Below are positions 1 to 8,205 of a DNA stretch of 64,000 bases, piece by piece (the first letter of the stretch is position 1; each line of letters opens with the position of its first letter). A program made the position numbers and the translations under genes. The stretch lies in contig JAGBDR010000009.1 of the NCBI GenBank assembly GCA_017937385.1, forward strand, positions 43,721-107,720. Direction: 5' to 3'. Below the pieces are notes generated by a model. It saw only the letters and a program-made list of their open reading frames with translations. It was not told the origin of the DNA and made no database searches. This DNA comes from Parabacteroides sp. Its GTDB lineage: Bacteria > Bacteroidota > Bacteroidia > Bacteroidales > Tannerellaceae.

Positions 1-2
1 AC

Positions 3-113
3 AGGCAGACTCTTCCCGATGTTCTTCCCGCCATTTATCGGGAGTTTGAAAAAGAGACTCCGATACAATTACATGCAAAAAGGAACTATTTTATAGTATT
101 TTTGACCAATTAA
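3..113 (+). CDS. 3' end of an unidentified CDS (partial)
   Basis: An open frame enters from the left edge and stops at TAA 111-113. The 36 visible residues (including EFEKETPIQLHAKRNYF) look like ordinary protein, but no family can be named. A second frame is also open here, to TAG 94-96, so the choice is weak. The next gene starts 71 bases downstream on the same strand. Confidence 0.3.
   Translation, partial: RQTLPDVLPAIYREFEKETPIQLHAKRNYFIVFLTN
97..104 (+). promoter_or_regulatory. candidate Bacteroidota -7 box for the inositol-phosphate synthase
   Basis: TATTTTTG matches TAnnTTTG and lies 80 bases before the ATG at 185. No clear -33 TTTG partner is seen, and the box overlaps the end of the possible upstream frame, so it is tentative. 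Confidence 0.3.
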
Positions 114-184
114 GCCGACTTATAACCTTTAATGTCTCAATCAGAAATTCTAATTTTGCCCCAATATTTTGAACTTAATTTGAC

Positions 185-1477
185 ATGGAAAGAATCGAAG
201 TTAAAGAAGCCAAAGGTAAACTTGGCATTCTGGTTGTTGGAGTAGGTGGCGCTGTTGCCACTACGATGATTACAGGTACGCTGGCTGCACGCAAAGGATT
301 GGCAAAGCCAATCGGCTCCATTTCGCAGTTGGCAACCATGCGTTTGGAAAACGGAGAAGAAAAAGCGATCAAAGATATTGTACCGCTGACCGACCTGAAT
401 GACATCGTCTTCGGCGGATGGGATATTTTCCCCGACAATGCATACGAAGCAGCTATGTACGCTGAAGTTTTGAAAGAAAAAGACCTCAACGGCGTAAAAG
501 ACGAATTGGAAGCCATCAAGCCGATGCCGGCCGCATTCGACCACAACTGGGCAAAGCGTCTGAACGGTACGCATATCAAACAGGCTGCAACCCGTTGGGA
601 AATGGTTGAACAGCTCCGCCAGGACATCCGCGATTTCAAGGCTGCCAACAACTGCGACCGCATCTCCGTCCTGTGGGCAGCAAGTACGGAAATCTACATT
701 CCGCTGTCTGACGAACACATGTCGCTTGCCGCTTTGGAAAAAGCGATGAAGGAGAACAATACGGAAGTCGTTTCACCCAGTATGTGTTACGCATACGCCG
801 CTATCGCAGAAGGCGCTCCGTTCATCATGGGTGCTCCGAACCTGTGTGTAGACACTCCTGCCATGTGGGAATTCTCCCAAAAGATGAATGTGCCTATCGC
901 CGGCAAAGACTTCAAGAGCGGACAGACTTTGATGAAAACAGTCCTGGCTCCGATGTTCAAGACCCGTATGCTGGGCGTAAGCGGCTGGTTCTCCACCAAC
1001 ATCTTAGGAAACCGCGACGGCGAAGTATTGGACGATCCCGCAAACTTCAAGACAAAAGAAGTCAGCAAGCTGTCTGTCATCGACAACATCTTCGAGCCTG
1101 AGAAATTCCCCGACCTGTACAAAGACGTATATCATAAGGTACGCATCAACTACTATCCTCCCTGCAAGGACAACAAAGAGGCTTGGGACAACATCGATAT
1201 CTTCGGCTGGATGGGCTACCCGATGGAAATCAAGGTAAACTTCCTTTGCCGCGACTCCATCCTGGCTGCTCCTATCGCACTCGACTTAGTGTTGTTCAGC
1301 GATCTTGCCCTGCGTGCCGGAATGTGCGGTATCCAGACTTGGCTGTCGTTCTTCTGCAAGAGCCCGATGCACGACTTCGAACATCAGCCCGTGCATGACC
1401 TGTTCCAGCAATGGAGAATGGTTAAACAGACCTTGCGCGATATGATCGGAGAAAAAGCGCCCAGTTATCTGGACTAA
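185..1477 (+). CDS. ino1: inositol-3-phosphate synthase (MIPS)
   Basis: It converts glucose 6-phosphate to 1L-myo-inositol 1-phosphate with bound NAD, the first step of de novo inositol lipid synthesis, in the cytoplasm. The 430-residue product has the dinucleotide-binding Gly-rich stretch VVGVGGAVATT near residues 17-27. It also carries family blocks such as LWAASTEIYIP, the FKSGQTLMKT segment and GVSGWFSTNILGNRDG. The length suits the bacterial/archaeal form. The genes downstream (PgpA-like, CDP-alcohol transferase, PAP2) complete a lipid pathway known from Bacteroides thetaiotaomicron (BT_1522-BT_1526 region), which supports the role strongly. A separate promoter-like box before the next gene suggests it is not necessarily co-transcribed with the rest. 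Confidence 0.95.
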   Translation: MERIEVKEAKGKLGILVVGVGGAVATTMITGTLAARKGLAKPIGSISQLATMRLENGEEKAIKDIVPLTDLNDIVFGGWDIFPDNAYEAAMYAEVLKEKDLNGVKDELEAIKPMPAAFDHNWAKRLNGTHIKQAATRWEMVEQLRQDIRDFKAANNCDRISVLWAASTEIYIPLSDEHMSLAALEKAMKENNTEVVSPSMCYAYAAIAEGAPFIMGAPNLCVDTPAMWEFSQKMNVPIAGKDFKSGQTLMKTVLAPMFKTRMLGVSGWFSTNILGNRDGEVLDDPANFKTKEVSKLSVIDNIFEPEKFPDLYKDVYHKVRINYYPPCKDNKEAWDNIDIFGWMGYPMEIKVNFLCRDSILAAPIALDLVLFSDLALRAGMCGIQTWLSFFCKSPMHDFEHQPVHDLFQQWRMVKQTLRDMIGEKAPSYLD

Positions 1478-1500
1478 AATTCAAGGTAGTACCTATAGGG

Positions 1501-1560
1501 TTTCATAAGGATGAAACTTTAGTTCCATGCCTATGAAACTTTAGTTCCATGGGCATGGAA
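1501..1560. repeat. direct and inverted repeats between MIPS and pgpA-like gene
   Basis: ATGAAACTTTAGTTCCATG occurs twice, at 1511-1529 and 1533-1551. It is flanked by complementary pieces: TTTCAT 1501-1506 against ATGAAA 1511-1516, and TTCCATG 1545-1551 against CATGGAA 1554-1560. Alternative hairpins can therefore form. It may end MIPS transcription or act in the leader of the next operon. Confidence 0.6.
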
Positions 1561-1610
1561 TCCCTGATAGAACTTTCTCCCGGATAAGGGGGAAAGTTTT
1601 ATTATTTTTA

Positions 1611-1618
1611 TAACTTTG
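1611..1618 (+). promoter_or_regulatory. Bacteroidota -7 box (TAACTTTG) for the lipid operon
   Basis: TAACTTTG is an exact TAnnTTTG match 20 bases before the ATG at 1638, implying a very short leader. It would drive the four tightly packed genes that follow. Confidence 0.5.
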
Positions 1619-1637
1619 CATACATTTTACTGACAGG

Positions 1638-2111
1638 ATGAAACGAGTTCCATTAATTCATATTATTATTGCGACGGGCTTCGGCTCCGGTTTTTCTCCG
1701 TTTGCTCCGGGAACGGCCGGAGCGTTATTAGCCACGTTGATCTGGCTGGCATTGTCTTACGCCCTATCTCCCACTCTGCTTCTTCTCGTAACCGCTTTGC
1801 TGGCCGGTATCTTTACGGTTGCCGGTATTTGTTCGGCAAACGCAGTCGAGCCCATCTGGGGAGAAGATCCTTCGCGGGTGGTGGTAGACGAGATGGTAGG
1901 TGTCTGGATTCCGCTTTTAGCGGCACCGGCAGGCAACCTGTGGTATGCGTTGGCAGCATTCGCGTTGTTCCGCCTATTCGATATTTTCAAGCCGTTGGGC
2001 ATCCGCAAGATGGAAAGCCTCAAAGGCGGAGTCGGAGTCATGATGGATGATATCTTGGCTGGCTTATACAGCCTCATCCTGTTAATCGGTACAAGATGGT
2101 TGATTGGATAA
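1638..2111 (+). CDS. PgpA-family phosphatase (likely phosphatidylinositol-phosphate phosphatase)
   Basis: It belongs to the phosphatidylglycerophosphatase A family of membrane phosphatases. The 157-residue protein has the family blocks GFGSGFSPFAPGTAG (about 14-28), DPSRVVVDEMVG (about 77-88) and MMDDILAG (Asp pair near 137-138), plus several hydrophobic helices. In this cluster it sits between the inositol-phosphate synthase and a CDP-alcohol transferase. By analogy with the B. thetaiotaomicron inositol-lipid locus it probably removes phosphate from phosphatidylinositol phosphate rather than from phosphatidylglycerophosphate. The substrate is an inference; family membership is clear. Its end overlaps the next start by 16 bases. 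Confidence 0.88.
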   Translation: MKRVPLIHIIIATGFGSGFSPFAPGTAGALLATLIWLALSYALSPTLLLLVTALLAGIFTVAGICSANAVEPIWGEDPSRVVVDEMVGVWIPLLAAPAGNLWYALAAFALFRLFDIFKPLGIRKMESLKGGVGVMMDDILAGLYSLILLIGTRWLIG

Positions 2112-2602
2112 AAAAAAGTGCAAAAGCGTTTTCGGAGAAAGGCGGAGTGTTCACGTTCATCCGTGCCCAGTTTTCTTCGCAGGTGGCCAGTGCGACCGAC
2201 TTTCTGGTTACCATCTTGTTGGCCAAGCTATTCGGAGTGTATTACGTGTATGCGACTTTCACCGGCTCTGTCTGCGGCGGGATTGTGAATTGCATCATCA
2301 ATTACAAATGGACATTCAAATCCAAAGAATGCAAGAAACGGCACGTGATGATCAAATACCTGTTGGTCTGGATCGGCAGTATCTTGCTGAACACATGGGG
2401 AATCTACTTCATGACTGAGACGATCAGCCGGAATCCCTGGGTGCAGGAGACGCTGAAACACTACACCGACGATCTGTTTGTCTTCTCCAAGATGGTTGTT
2501 TCGCTGTTAGTCGGATTCATTTGGAACTACAATATGCAACGTGTCTTCGTCTACAAGAACTGTCGGATCAGAGGCCGTTTCCAAAGAGTGAAATCAAAAT
2601 AA
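2096..2602 (+). CDS. GtrA-like membrane protein
   Basis: A GtrA-family (PF04138) protein of 168 residues with about four hydrophobic segments. The typical first-helix region is RAQFSSQVASATDFLVTILL, followed by NYKWTFKSKE and, near the end, WNYNMQRVFVYK. GtrA proteins are thought to help move or present lipid-linked sugars; the biochemical role in this locus is unknown. The ATG at 2096 lies inside the pgpA-like gene (16-base overlap, different frame), pointing to translational coupling. The gene ends 17 bases before the CDP-alcohol transferase. Confidence 0.82.
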   Translation: MVDWIKKSAKAFSEKGGVFTFIRAQFSSQVASATDFLVTILLAKLFGVYYVYATFTGSVCGGIVNCIINYKWTFKSKECKKRHVMIKYLLVWIGSILLNTWGIYFMTETISRNPWVQETLKHYTDDLFVFSKMVVSLLVGFIWNYNMQRVFVYKNCRIRGRFQRVKSK

Positions 2603-2619
2603 AAACAAAATAACAAGAG

Positions 2620-3303
2620 ATGAGATTCAAAGTTTTTAGAGATTGGTTGCAACAGACGATCTACAAGATCATCAACCCGATCGTACATGGAATGATTAAA
2701 ATTGGGATCACTCCCAATTTTATTACAACGACAGGATTAGTCCTGAACATTGTAGTTGCCTGCATATTTCTTTATGCCGGAATGAAGGGAGAACGAGGTG
2801 ATTTCTATTACATCGGCTGGGGTGGCGGCATCATCCTGTTTGCCGGACTGTTCGACATGATGGACGGACAGGTGGCGCGTATCGGCAAAATGAGTTCCAC
2901 GTTCGGCGCCTTGTATGACTCGGTACTGGACCGCTACAGCGAGCTGACGGTTTTCTTCGGGATCTGTTTCTACCTGATCAACCAGGGATATGTAATCAGC
3001 TCGATTGTCGCGTTCGTTGCGTTGATCGGTTCCCTGATGGTCAGTTACGTCCGCGCCCGTGCCGAAGGGTTAGGACTTGAATGTAAAGTCGGTTTCATGC
3101 AGCGTCCGGAGCGTGTAGTACTGACCGGATTAGGCGCTCTCTGTTGCGGGATCTTTGCTCCCATGATGGAAAACAACGGGACATTCGAACCGATTATGCT
3201 GTTTGTCATTCCTTTGCTGATCGTTGCGGTTTTCTCGAACATCACGGCATTCGCACGCCTGAACCATTGTCGTAAACTTCTGAGCAACAAAGGAAACGAA
3301 TGA
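2620..3303 (+). CDS. CDP-alcohol phosphatidyltransferase (phosphatidylinositol-phosphate synthase type)
   Basis: A membrane enzyme that transfers a phosphatidyl group from CDP-diacylglycerol to an alcohol. The full catalytic motif D(x)2DG(x)2AR(x)8G(x)3D(x)3D is present: Asp79, Asp82, Gly83, Ala86, Arg87, Gly96, Asp100 and Asp104 of 227 residues. Several transmembrane helices follow. Beside MIPS and a PgpA-like phosphatase, the acceptor is most likely inositol 1-phosphate, giving phosphatidylinositol phosphate. Acceptor choice is inferred from context. The stop overlaps the next start (ATGA). Confidence 0.92.
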   Translation: MRFKVFRDWLQQTIYKIINPIVHGMIKIGITPNFITTTGLVLNIVVACIFLYAGMKGERGDFYYIGWGGGIILFAGLFDMMDGQVARIGKMSSTFGALYDSVLDRYSELTVFFGICFYLINQGYVISSIVAFVALIGSLMVSYVRARAEGLGLECKVGFMQRPERVVLTGLGALCCGIFAPMMENNGTFEPIMLFVIPLLIVAVFSNITAFARLNHCRKLLSNKGNE

Positions 3304-4238
3304 AAGGTCCGATTGAACTCCCGTCAAGAAAGGAAGCTGTGGCCGTTGTCAGCCTGTCAGCCTTGTTCCTCTTGCTGACAGCCGTATGTATCGGATTACG
3401 TCCGGAGCATCTGTTCATGGTCGGCCTTTACCTGCTCCTCTTTTTCGCCAGCAAGGCCACTCGCAAATTGGCTGTCGCCCTGTTGCCGTTCGCCCTTTTC
3501 GGCATTTCGTATGACTGGATGCGCGTCTTCCCGAACTACGAGGCGAACCCGATCGACGTGGAAGGCCTGTATAACCTGGAAAAAAGCCTGTTCGGTATAA
3601 ACGACAACGGGAATATCCTGATTCCTTGCGAGTATTTCGCGATCCATAATTGCCGGATCGCGAATTTCTTTGCCGGTATATTTTATCTTTGTTGGGTTCC
3701 TGTCCCGATCGCATTCGGTCTGTGGCTCTACTTCAAGGGAGAACGCAATTTGTATCTCCGTTTCTCGATGGTATTCCTGTTTGTCAATCTGATCGGCTTT
3801 GCCGGATATTATATCCATCCGGCAGCCCCGCCCTGGTATGCCATCCATTATGGTTTCGAACCGATACTCGACACGCCGGGCAATGTGGCCGGCCTCGGTA
3901 GGTTCGACGCATTGACCGGCCTTTCGATCTTCGACTCCATCTATGGCCGTAACGCGAATGTATTCGCGGCTGTTCCATCCTTGCATGCCGCGTACATGGT
4001 TGTCGCGCTATGCTACGCGATTATCGACAAATGCAACAAATATGTGATTCTCCTGTTTGCCGTCATTATGGCGGGCATTTGGGGAACGGCGGTTTATACG
4101 TCCCATCACTATATCATAGATGTGACATTGGGAATCGCTTGCGCCCTCCTGGGAATCTTGCTGTTCGAGAAAGGATTGATGAAAACCGGCTGGTTCAAGA
4201 ACTTCTTCAACCGGTATTACCAATATATCCATATATAG
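3300..4238 (+). CDS. PAP2/Aur1-like membrane enzyme (candidate inositol phosphoceramide synthase)
   Basis: A 312-residue multi-pass protein of the PAP2 superfamily resembling the Aur1 type. The blocks are PAAPPWY (164-170), PSLHAAY with His229 (226-232) and SHHYIID with His270 and Asp274 (268-274); the two His and the Asp form the expected catalytic triad. Aur1-type enzymes move phosphoinositol from phosphatidylinositol to ceramide. Bacteroidales make sphingolipids, so this last gene of the locus plausibly makes inositol phosphoceramide. It is coupled by ATGA overlap to the preceding transferase. Confidence 0.85.
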   Translation: MKGPIELPSRKEAVAVVSLSALFLLLTAVCIGLRPEHLFMVGLYLLLFFASKATRKLAVALLPFALFGISYDWMRVFPNYEANPIDVEGLYNLEKSLFGINDNGNILIPCEYFAIHNCRIANFFAGIFYLCWVPVPIAFGLWLYFKGERNLYLRFSMVFLFVNLIGFAGYYIHPAAPPWYAIHYGFEPILDTPGNVAGLGRFDALTGLSIFDSIYGRNANVFAAVPSLHAAYMVVALCYAIIDKCNKYVILLFAVIMAGIWGTAVYTSHHYIIDVTLGIACALLGILLFEKGLMKTGWFKNFFNRYYQYIHI

Positions 4239-4266
4239 GATCATTTACCGGCATTCCCCAAATAGA

Positions 4267-4358
4267 CCGGACGCAGATTACGCGCTTGGGCGAGATCTGC
4301 GTCCGGTTAAGATATCCGTTATCAATTCGTGTTTGCGAGCGGACATTCAGGCAAACAC
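4267..4358. terminator. paired hairpins between convergent genes
   Basis: A perfect 12-bp stem (CCGGACGCAGAT 4267-4278 with ATCTGCGTCCGG 4295-4306) is followed by an 8-bp stem (GTGTTTGC 4329-4336 with GCAAACAC 4351-4358). The lipid operon and the minus-strand barrel gene converge here, so this is a likely bidirectional terminator. Confidence 0.65.
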
Positions 4359-4369
4359 AAGTTGTCCGG

Positions 4370-4999
4370 TCAGAATGCAAGTCCTAAACGAATCCCCCAG
4401 TTATTCAACCCGTCGATCGAATAGCTCAGGACTTCCCCTTTATTGGTCGCATAATTATAGTAGGCCGCAATGTGTGCGCCGATCTGTTTCTGAGGTGTGA
4501 AATACAGATTCAAACCGATTTCGGGAGAGACATAAAAGCCCCAGTTGCGGTCGTAGACTTTCAAGACATTCATATAAGTCGACATTTCGCTATAGCTCGC
4601 ACCCAACTGCACGCCGGCATACGGCTGGAACTGGCTTTCGGGAGCTGCGTTGTAACGGAAAGCCGCACCGAAAGGCAACTGGAAGATCGAATGTTGCTGG
4701 TCGGATGTGATAGCCGACGTAGGACTTACCGGCAACGTCTGACGGTCTATGTACTTATTGTTGGAATGATAAGAGATAAAAGCACCGACCGAGAAATTAG
4801 GAATCACATAATAACCGGCTTCCGCATGTGCACCCCAACCACTTGTCTTGTTTGAGAAATTCTGACTGAACGGGGAGTTGATCTGCCAGTCAACATTAAA
4901 ATACATATTCTTTACAACCTGGGCACCAGCCAAGGAAGGTATCGCTAAACAGGCGGCAAGTAAAGCGATTAATCTGATTGATTCATATATCTTTTTCAT
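4370..4999 (-). CDS. outer-membrane beta-barrel protein
   Basis: A 209-residue exported protein. The N-terminus has a signal peptide (hydrophobic LIALLAACLAIPSLAGA, cleavage before QVVKN). Alternating-residue strands with many Gly and aromatics follow (AGYYVIPNFSVGAFISY, FQPYAGVQLGASY, FYVSPEIGLNLYF), and the protein ends in Phe (GIRLGLAF), as small outer-membrane barrels do. The likely fold is an OmpW/porin-like small barrel; the substrate is unknown. It lies 33 bases after the DUF4136 lipoprotein gene on the same strand, so the two probably form an operon. Confidence 0.8.
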   Translation of the reverse strand: MKKIYESIRLIALLAACLAIPSLAGAQVVKNMYFNVDWQINSPFSQNFSNKTSGWGAHAEAGYYVIPNFSVGAFISYHSNNKYIDRQTLPVSPTSAITSDQQHSIFQLPFGAAFRYNAAPESQFQPYAGVQLGASYSEMSTYMNVLKVYDRNWGFYVSPEIGLNLYFTPQKQIGAHIAAYYNYATNKGEVLSYSIDGLNNWGIRLGLAF

Positions 5000-5032
5000 A
5001 CGACTCTATTTTTACTTTTCATTCATGTTCAA

Positions 5033-5695
5033 TTATTTTTTCAAGTACGGCGACTGTACGAAAGCCTGCTCGATAGCACGAGTAGAAAGTGCGATATTCA
5101 CTCGGTCGGAGCCGGACAACAAACCTGTCATATAAGCAGTCCAGAGAACCGGAAGTTTAGCATCAGCCGATTTGGGCAGCGGCGCTTTCAAGTCGACCAG
5201 TTCGACCAACAGAGAACCTACGCTATAACTGTACACGACTGGATACGGATAATACCATCCATCCCATACGCCGGTCCAGTTTCCCCAGTAGTCATACCAC
5301 CAGTTATATCCCGGATATCCCCACCACCAGTAAGGATTGTCATGATAGTTGGCAAAGTAATTTACATTCTTCACGAAAGAAACCTGCAAGCCCAAATCGG
5401 CAGATCCCTTGTCCGACACACGTGTATAGCCACAATCATCCATGCCACGGGACAAAGCCGAAACGACATCGCCTACTTCGGTTGCATCCCAGAACTCCGG
5501 TTTCTCACTATTGCCGATAACCATTATGCTATCAGGCATGTAGAATGTTGCAAACGATTCGAAACCGGCATCCTTATTGTAATCCGTGAATACGACAAAA
5601 TCATCGCTCAACTTTGACAAGTCCGGATCCTTCTGACAAGATGCCAACAAAAGGACCAATAAGCAAAAAGGAAAAATCTTTTTCATTTCATTCAA
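5033..5695 (-). CDS. DUF4136-type lipoprotein
   Basis: A 220-residue lipoprotein. The lipobox LLLASC places the acylated Cys near residue 20, followed by QKDPDLSKLSDDFVVFTDY, a typical DUF4136 start. A very aromatic stretch in the middle (around residues 114-153, rich in Trp, Tyr and Gly) is a common feature of the family. It is presumably anchored in the outer membrane and co-transcribed with the barrel gene downstream. Function is unknown. Confidence 0.85.
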   Translation of the reverse strand: MNEMKKIFPFCLLVLLLASCQKDPDLSKLSDDFVVFTDYNKDAGFESFATFYMPDSIMVIGNSEKPEFWDATEVGDVVSALSRGMDDCGYTRVSDKGSADLGLQVSFVKNVNYFANYHDNPYWWWGYPGYNWWYDYWGNWTGVWDGWYYPYPVVYSYSVGSLLVELVDLKAPLPKSADAKLPVLWTAYMTGLLSGSDRVNIALSTRAIEQAFVQSPYLKK

Positions 5696-6059
5696 TGTTT
5701 AAAACAGTTTATACTATTACTTGTACACTTATATAAGCTACTGTTATGTAAACAAGTGAAACCGGAAAAGGTTTACAGGCTGTGTATGGGGATGAGTGTG
5801 AGGTATCCCGACAGCCCCGGTTTTCCCCCAAAGAACGGACAGCTACTTTCTACTTTTCCTTCCGGAACTTATAATAAGATATACAACATCCATATTCACA
5901 TTACGATTAATAATATAAATGCCGATATTTATAACAAATCAATACAAACGATATATTTTTATACATTAAGTCACCACTTATACGACTAACATAACAAAAT
6001 GCTTTATATTTGCATTGTGATAAGACAAAAAGATAGAATAAAACAAACAGTATAGCAAA
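5696..6059. other. intergenic region between DUF4136 gene and dapF
   Basis: A 364-base AT-rich divergent promoter region. A 77-codon frame at 5756-5989 is low-complexity Ile/Asn/Tyr-rich sequence with no gene-like features, so I do not call it. The only clear signal is the -7 box for dapF at 6005-6012. Confidence 0.6.
6005..6012 (+). promoter_or_regulatory. -7 box TATATTTG for dapF-dapL
   Basis: An exact TAnnTTTG match 48 bases before the dapF ATG, in an AT-rich region. No convincing -33 TTTG is seen. Confidence 0.5.
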
Positions 6060-6887
6060 ATGACAAATTCTATTCAATTCACAAAGATGCACGGAGCCGG
6101 AAACGACTACATATATATAAATACAACCGTTTTCCCGATTCAACACCCGGAAGATCTTGCCATCAAGCTGAGTGCTCCCCATACCGGAATAGGATCAGAC
6201 GGACTGGTGCTGATCGGTTCGTCGAAGATTGCCGACTTCAGTATGCGTATTTTCAATGCGGATGGTTCTGAAGCCATGATGTGCGGAAATGCCTCCCGTT
6301 GTATTGGCAAATATGTATATGACAAGAGGTTGACCGACAAAAAAAATGTGACGTTAGAAACGTTATCCGGCATCAAGGAATTGCAGCTGACCACCCGACA
6401 ACTTTCCTCCGGTTTCCGTGAAGAGGTAACTGAAGTAACAGTCGACATGGGGTGCCCGGCTGTGGGCGAAACGGCCCTTGAAATAGAAGCCGGAGGTCAT
6501 TTTTATACGGGAACGGTAGTCTCGATGGGGAATCCGCATCTCGTTATTTTTGTTAATGATATTACGAATATAAATTTGCCGGCCGTCGGCCCTCTATTGG
6601 AATGCCATCCACTGTTCCTGGATCGTACGAATGTCGAATTTGTTCAAGTACTCCATACAGATGAAGTACGAATGAGGGTTTGGGAACGTGGTTCCGGCAT
6701 TACGCAAGCCTGCGGAACCGGAGCCTGTGCGACAGCCGTAGCGGGTGCGGTACGCGGGAAAACCGGACGGAAAACCAAAGTCATCATGGATGGAGGTCCC
6801 CTCACCATCCGTTGGGACGAAAGTTCCGGACACGTTTATATGACCGGTGGAGCGGTCAAGGTCTTTGAAGGGGAACTGGAAGTATAA
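6060..6887 (+). CDS. dapF: diaminopimelate epimerase
   Basis: It interconverts LL- and meso-diaminopimelate, supplying lysine and the peptidoglycan cross-link residue. It has 275 residues. Both catalytic Cys motifs are present: MCGNASRC near residues 74-81 and ACGTGACA in the C-terminal half. The start [14 protein letters not shown] is the usual family N-terminus. The next gene encodes LL-diaminopimelate aminotransferase, the preceding step, so the pair is a compact two-gene module with a 26-base gap. Confidence 0.96.
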   Translation: MTNSIQFTKMHGAGNDYIYINTTVFPIQHPEDLAIKLSAPHTGIGSDGLVLIGSSKIADFSMRIFNADGSEAMMCGNASRCIGKYVYDKRLTDKKNVTLETLSGIKELQLTTRQLSSGFREEVTEVTVDMGCPAVGETALEIEAGGHFYTGTVVSMGNPHLVIFVNDITNINLPAVGPLLECHPLFLDRTNVEFVQVLHTDEVRMRVWERGSGITQACGTGACATAVAGAVRGKTGRKTKVIMDGGPLTIRWDESSGHVYMTGGAVKVFEGELEV

Positions 6888-6913
6888 ACACAACAAAAAA
6901 CGATTGATTGAAT

Positions 6914-8143
6914 ATGGCACTGATTAACGAACATTTCCTAAAGCTGCAAAACAATTACCTGTTCTCAGACATTGCAAAAAAGGTAAACAGTTTTAAGATT
7001 ACACATCCAAAAGAAAAAATTATCCGCATGGGTATCGGCGATGTGACACAACCGTTAGCCCCTGCCGTCATCGAAGCCATGCACAAGGCGGTCGATGAAA
7101 TGGCAAGCAAGGATACATTCCACGGATACGGCCCCGAACAAGGATATCCGTTCCTGATAGATGCCATCATCAAGAACGATTATGCCAGCCGTGGCGTCAT
7201 GCTTGAACCCAGCGAAGTCTTCGTAAGCGACGGTGCCAAAAGCGACTGCGGGAACATTGGCGATATGCTTCGCCACGACAACAGTATCGGCGTGACAGAC
7301 CCGGTCTACCCGGTCTATATCGACTCAAACGTGATGAGTGGACGGACCGGCACGCTGGAAGACGGCAAATGGAGCGACGTGGTTTACATTCCTTGCACGG
7401 AAGCCAACCATTTCGTGCCCGACCTGCCCAGCCGTCGCGTAGACATCATCTATCTTTGCTATCCGAACAATCCTACCGGAACGACCCTCACGAAAGAGGA
7501 ACTGAAGAAATGGGTAAACTACGCCCTTGCCAACGACTGCCTGATCATGTACGATTCAGCATACGAAGCCTACATCCAAGATCCCAATATTCCCCACTCG
7601 ATTTACGAGATCAAGGGTGCAAAGAAGGTGGCGATCGAATTCCGCAGTTTCTCCAAAACAGCCGGTTTCACCGGTGTGCGCTGTGGTTACACAGTTGTCC
7701 CGAAAGAGTTGAACGCCTTTACCTTGGCTGGCGAACGGGTCCCGCTGAACCGAATGTGGAACCGCCGGCAGTGCACGAAGTTCAACGGTACAAGCTACAT
7801 CACCCAACGAGGTGCCGAAGCGACCTACAGCCCGGAAGGGAAAGCACAAATCCGGAAAACAATCGACTATTATATGACTAACGCCCGTATCATGCGGGAA
7901 AGCCTCTTGAGTTGCGGGTTGAAAGTATATGGAGGCGAAAATGCCCCTTATATCTGGTTGAAAACACCGGACGGGCTCTCTTCATGGAAATTCTTTGACA
8001 AGTTGCTTTATGAAGTCAATATAGTAGGAACCCCAGGCGTAGGGTTCGGTCCCAGCGGCGAAGGTTTTCTCCGCCTCACGGCTTTCGGAGATAGAGACAA
8101 CACATTGGAGGCCATGAACAGGCTGAAGAAATGGTTGCTCTGA
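6914..8143 (+). CDS. dapL: LL-diaminopimelate aminotransferase
   Basis: A PLP enzyme that makes LL-diaminopimelate from tetrahydrodipicolinate and glutamate in one step, bypassing the acylated intermediates. The 409-residue product has the aminotransferase class I/II fold with the Schiff-base Lys in [15 protein letters not shown] and the YPNNPTGT cofactor motif. A TTG two codons upstream (6908) is in frame, but the ATG at 6914 gives the family N-terminus [17 protein letters not shown] and is preferred. It follows dapF by 26 bases. Confidence 0.95.
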   Translation: MALINEHFLKLQNNYLFSDIAKKVNSFKITHPKEKIIRMGIGDVTQPLAPAVIEAMHKAVDEMASKDTFHGYGPEQGYPFLIDAIIKNDYASRGVMLEPSEVFVSDGAKSDCGNIGDMLRHDNSIGVTDPVYPVYIDSNVMSGRTGTLEDGKWSDVVYIPCTEANHFVPDLPSRRVDIIYLCYPNNPTGTTLTKEELKKWVNYALANDCLIMYDSAYEAYIQDPNIPHSIYEIKGAKKVAIEFRSFSKTAGFTGVRCGYTVVPKELNAFTLAGERVPLNRMWNRRQCTKFNGTSYITQRGAEATYSPEGKAQIRKTIDYYMTNARIMRESLLSCGLKVYGGENAPYIWLKTPDGLSSWKFFDKLLYEVNIVGTPGVGFGPSGEGFLRLTAFGDRDNTLEAMNRLKKWLL

Positions 8144-8205
8144 GTTAAGGATTACAAGTCATATCCTACTGCGAGTGTTTAGGTTATCATCAAATCATTA
8201 TATTT

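Noticed and set aside
5756-5989. 77-codon frame in the dapF upstream region
   Set aside because: Low-complexity Ile/Asn/Tyr-rich translation of AT-rich promoter DNA.
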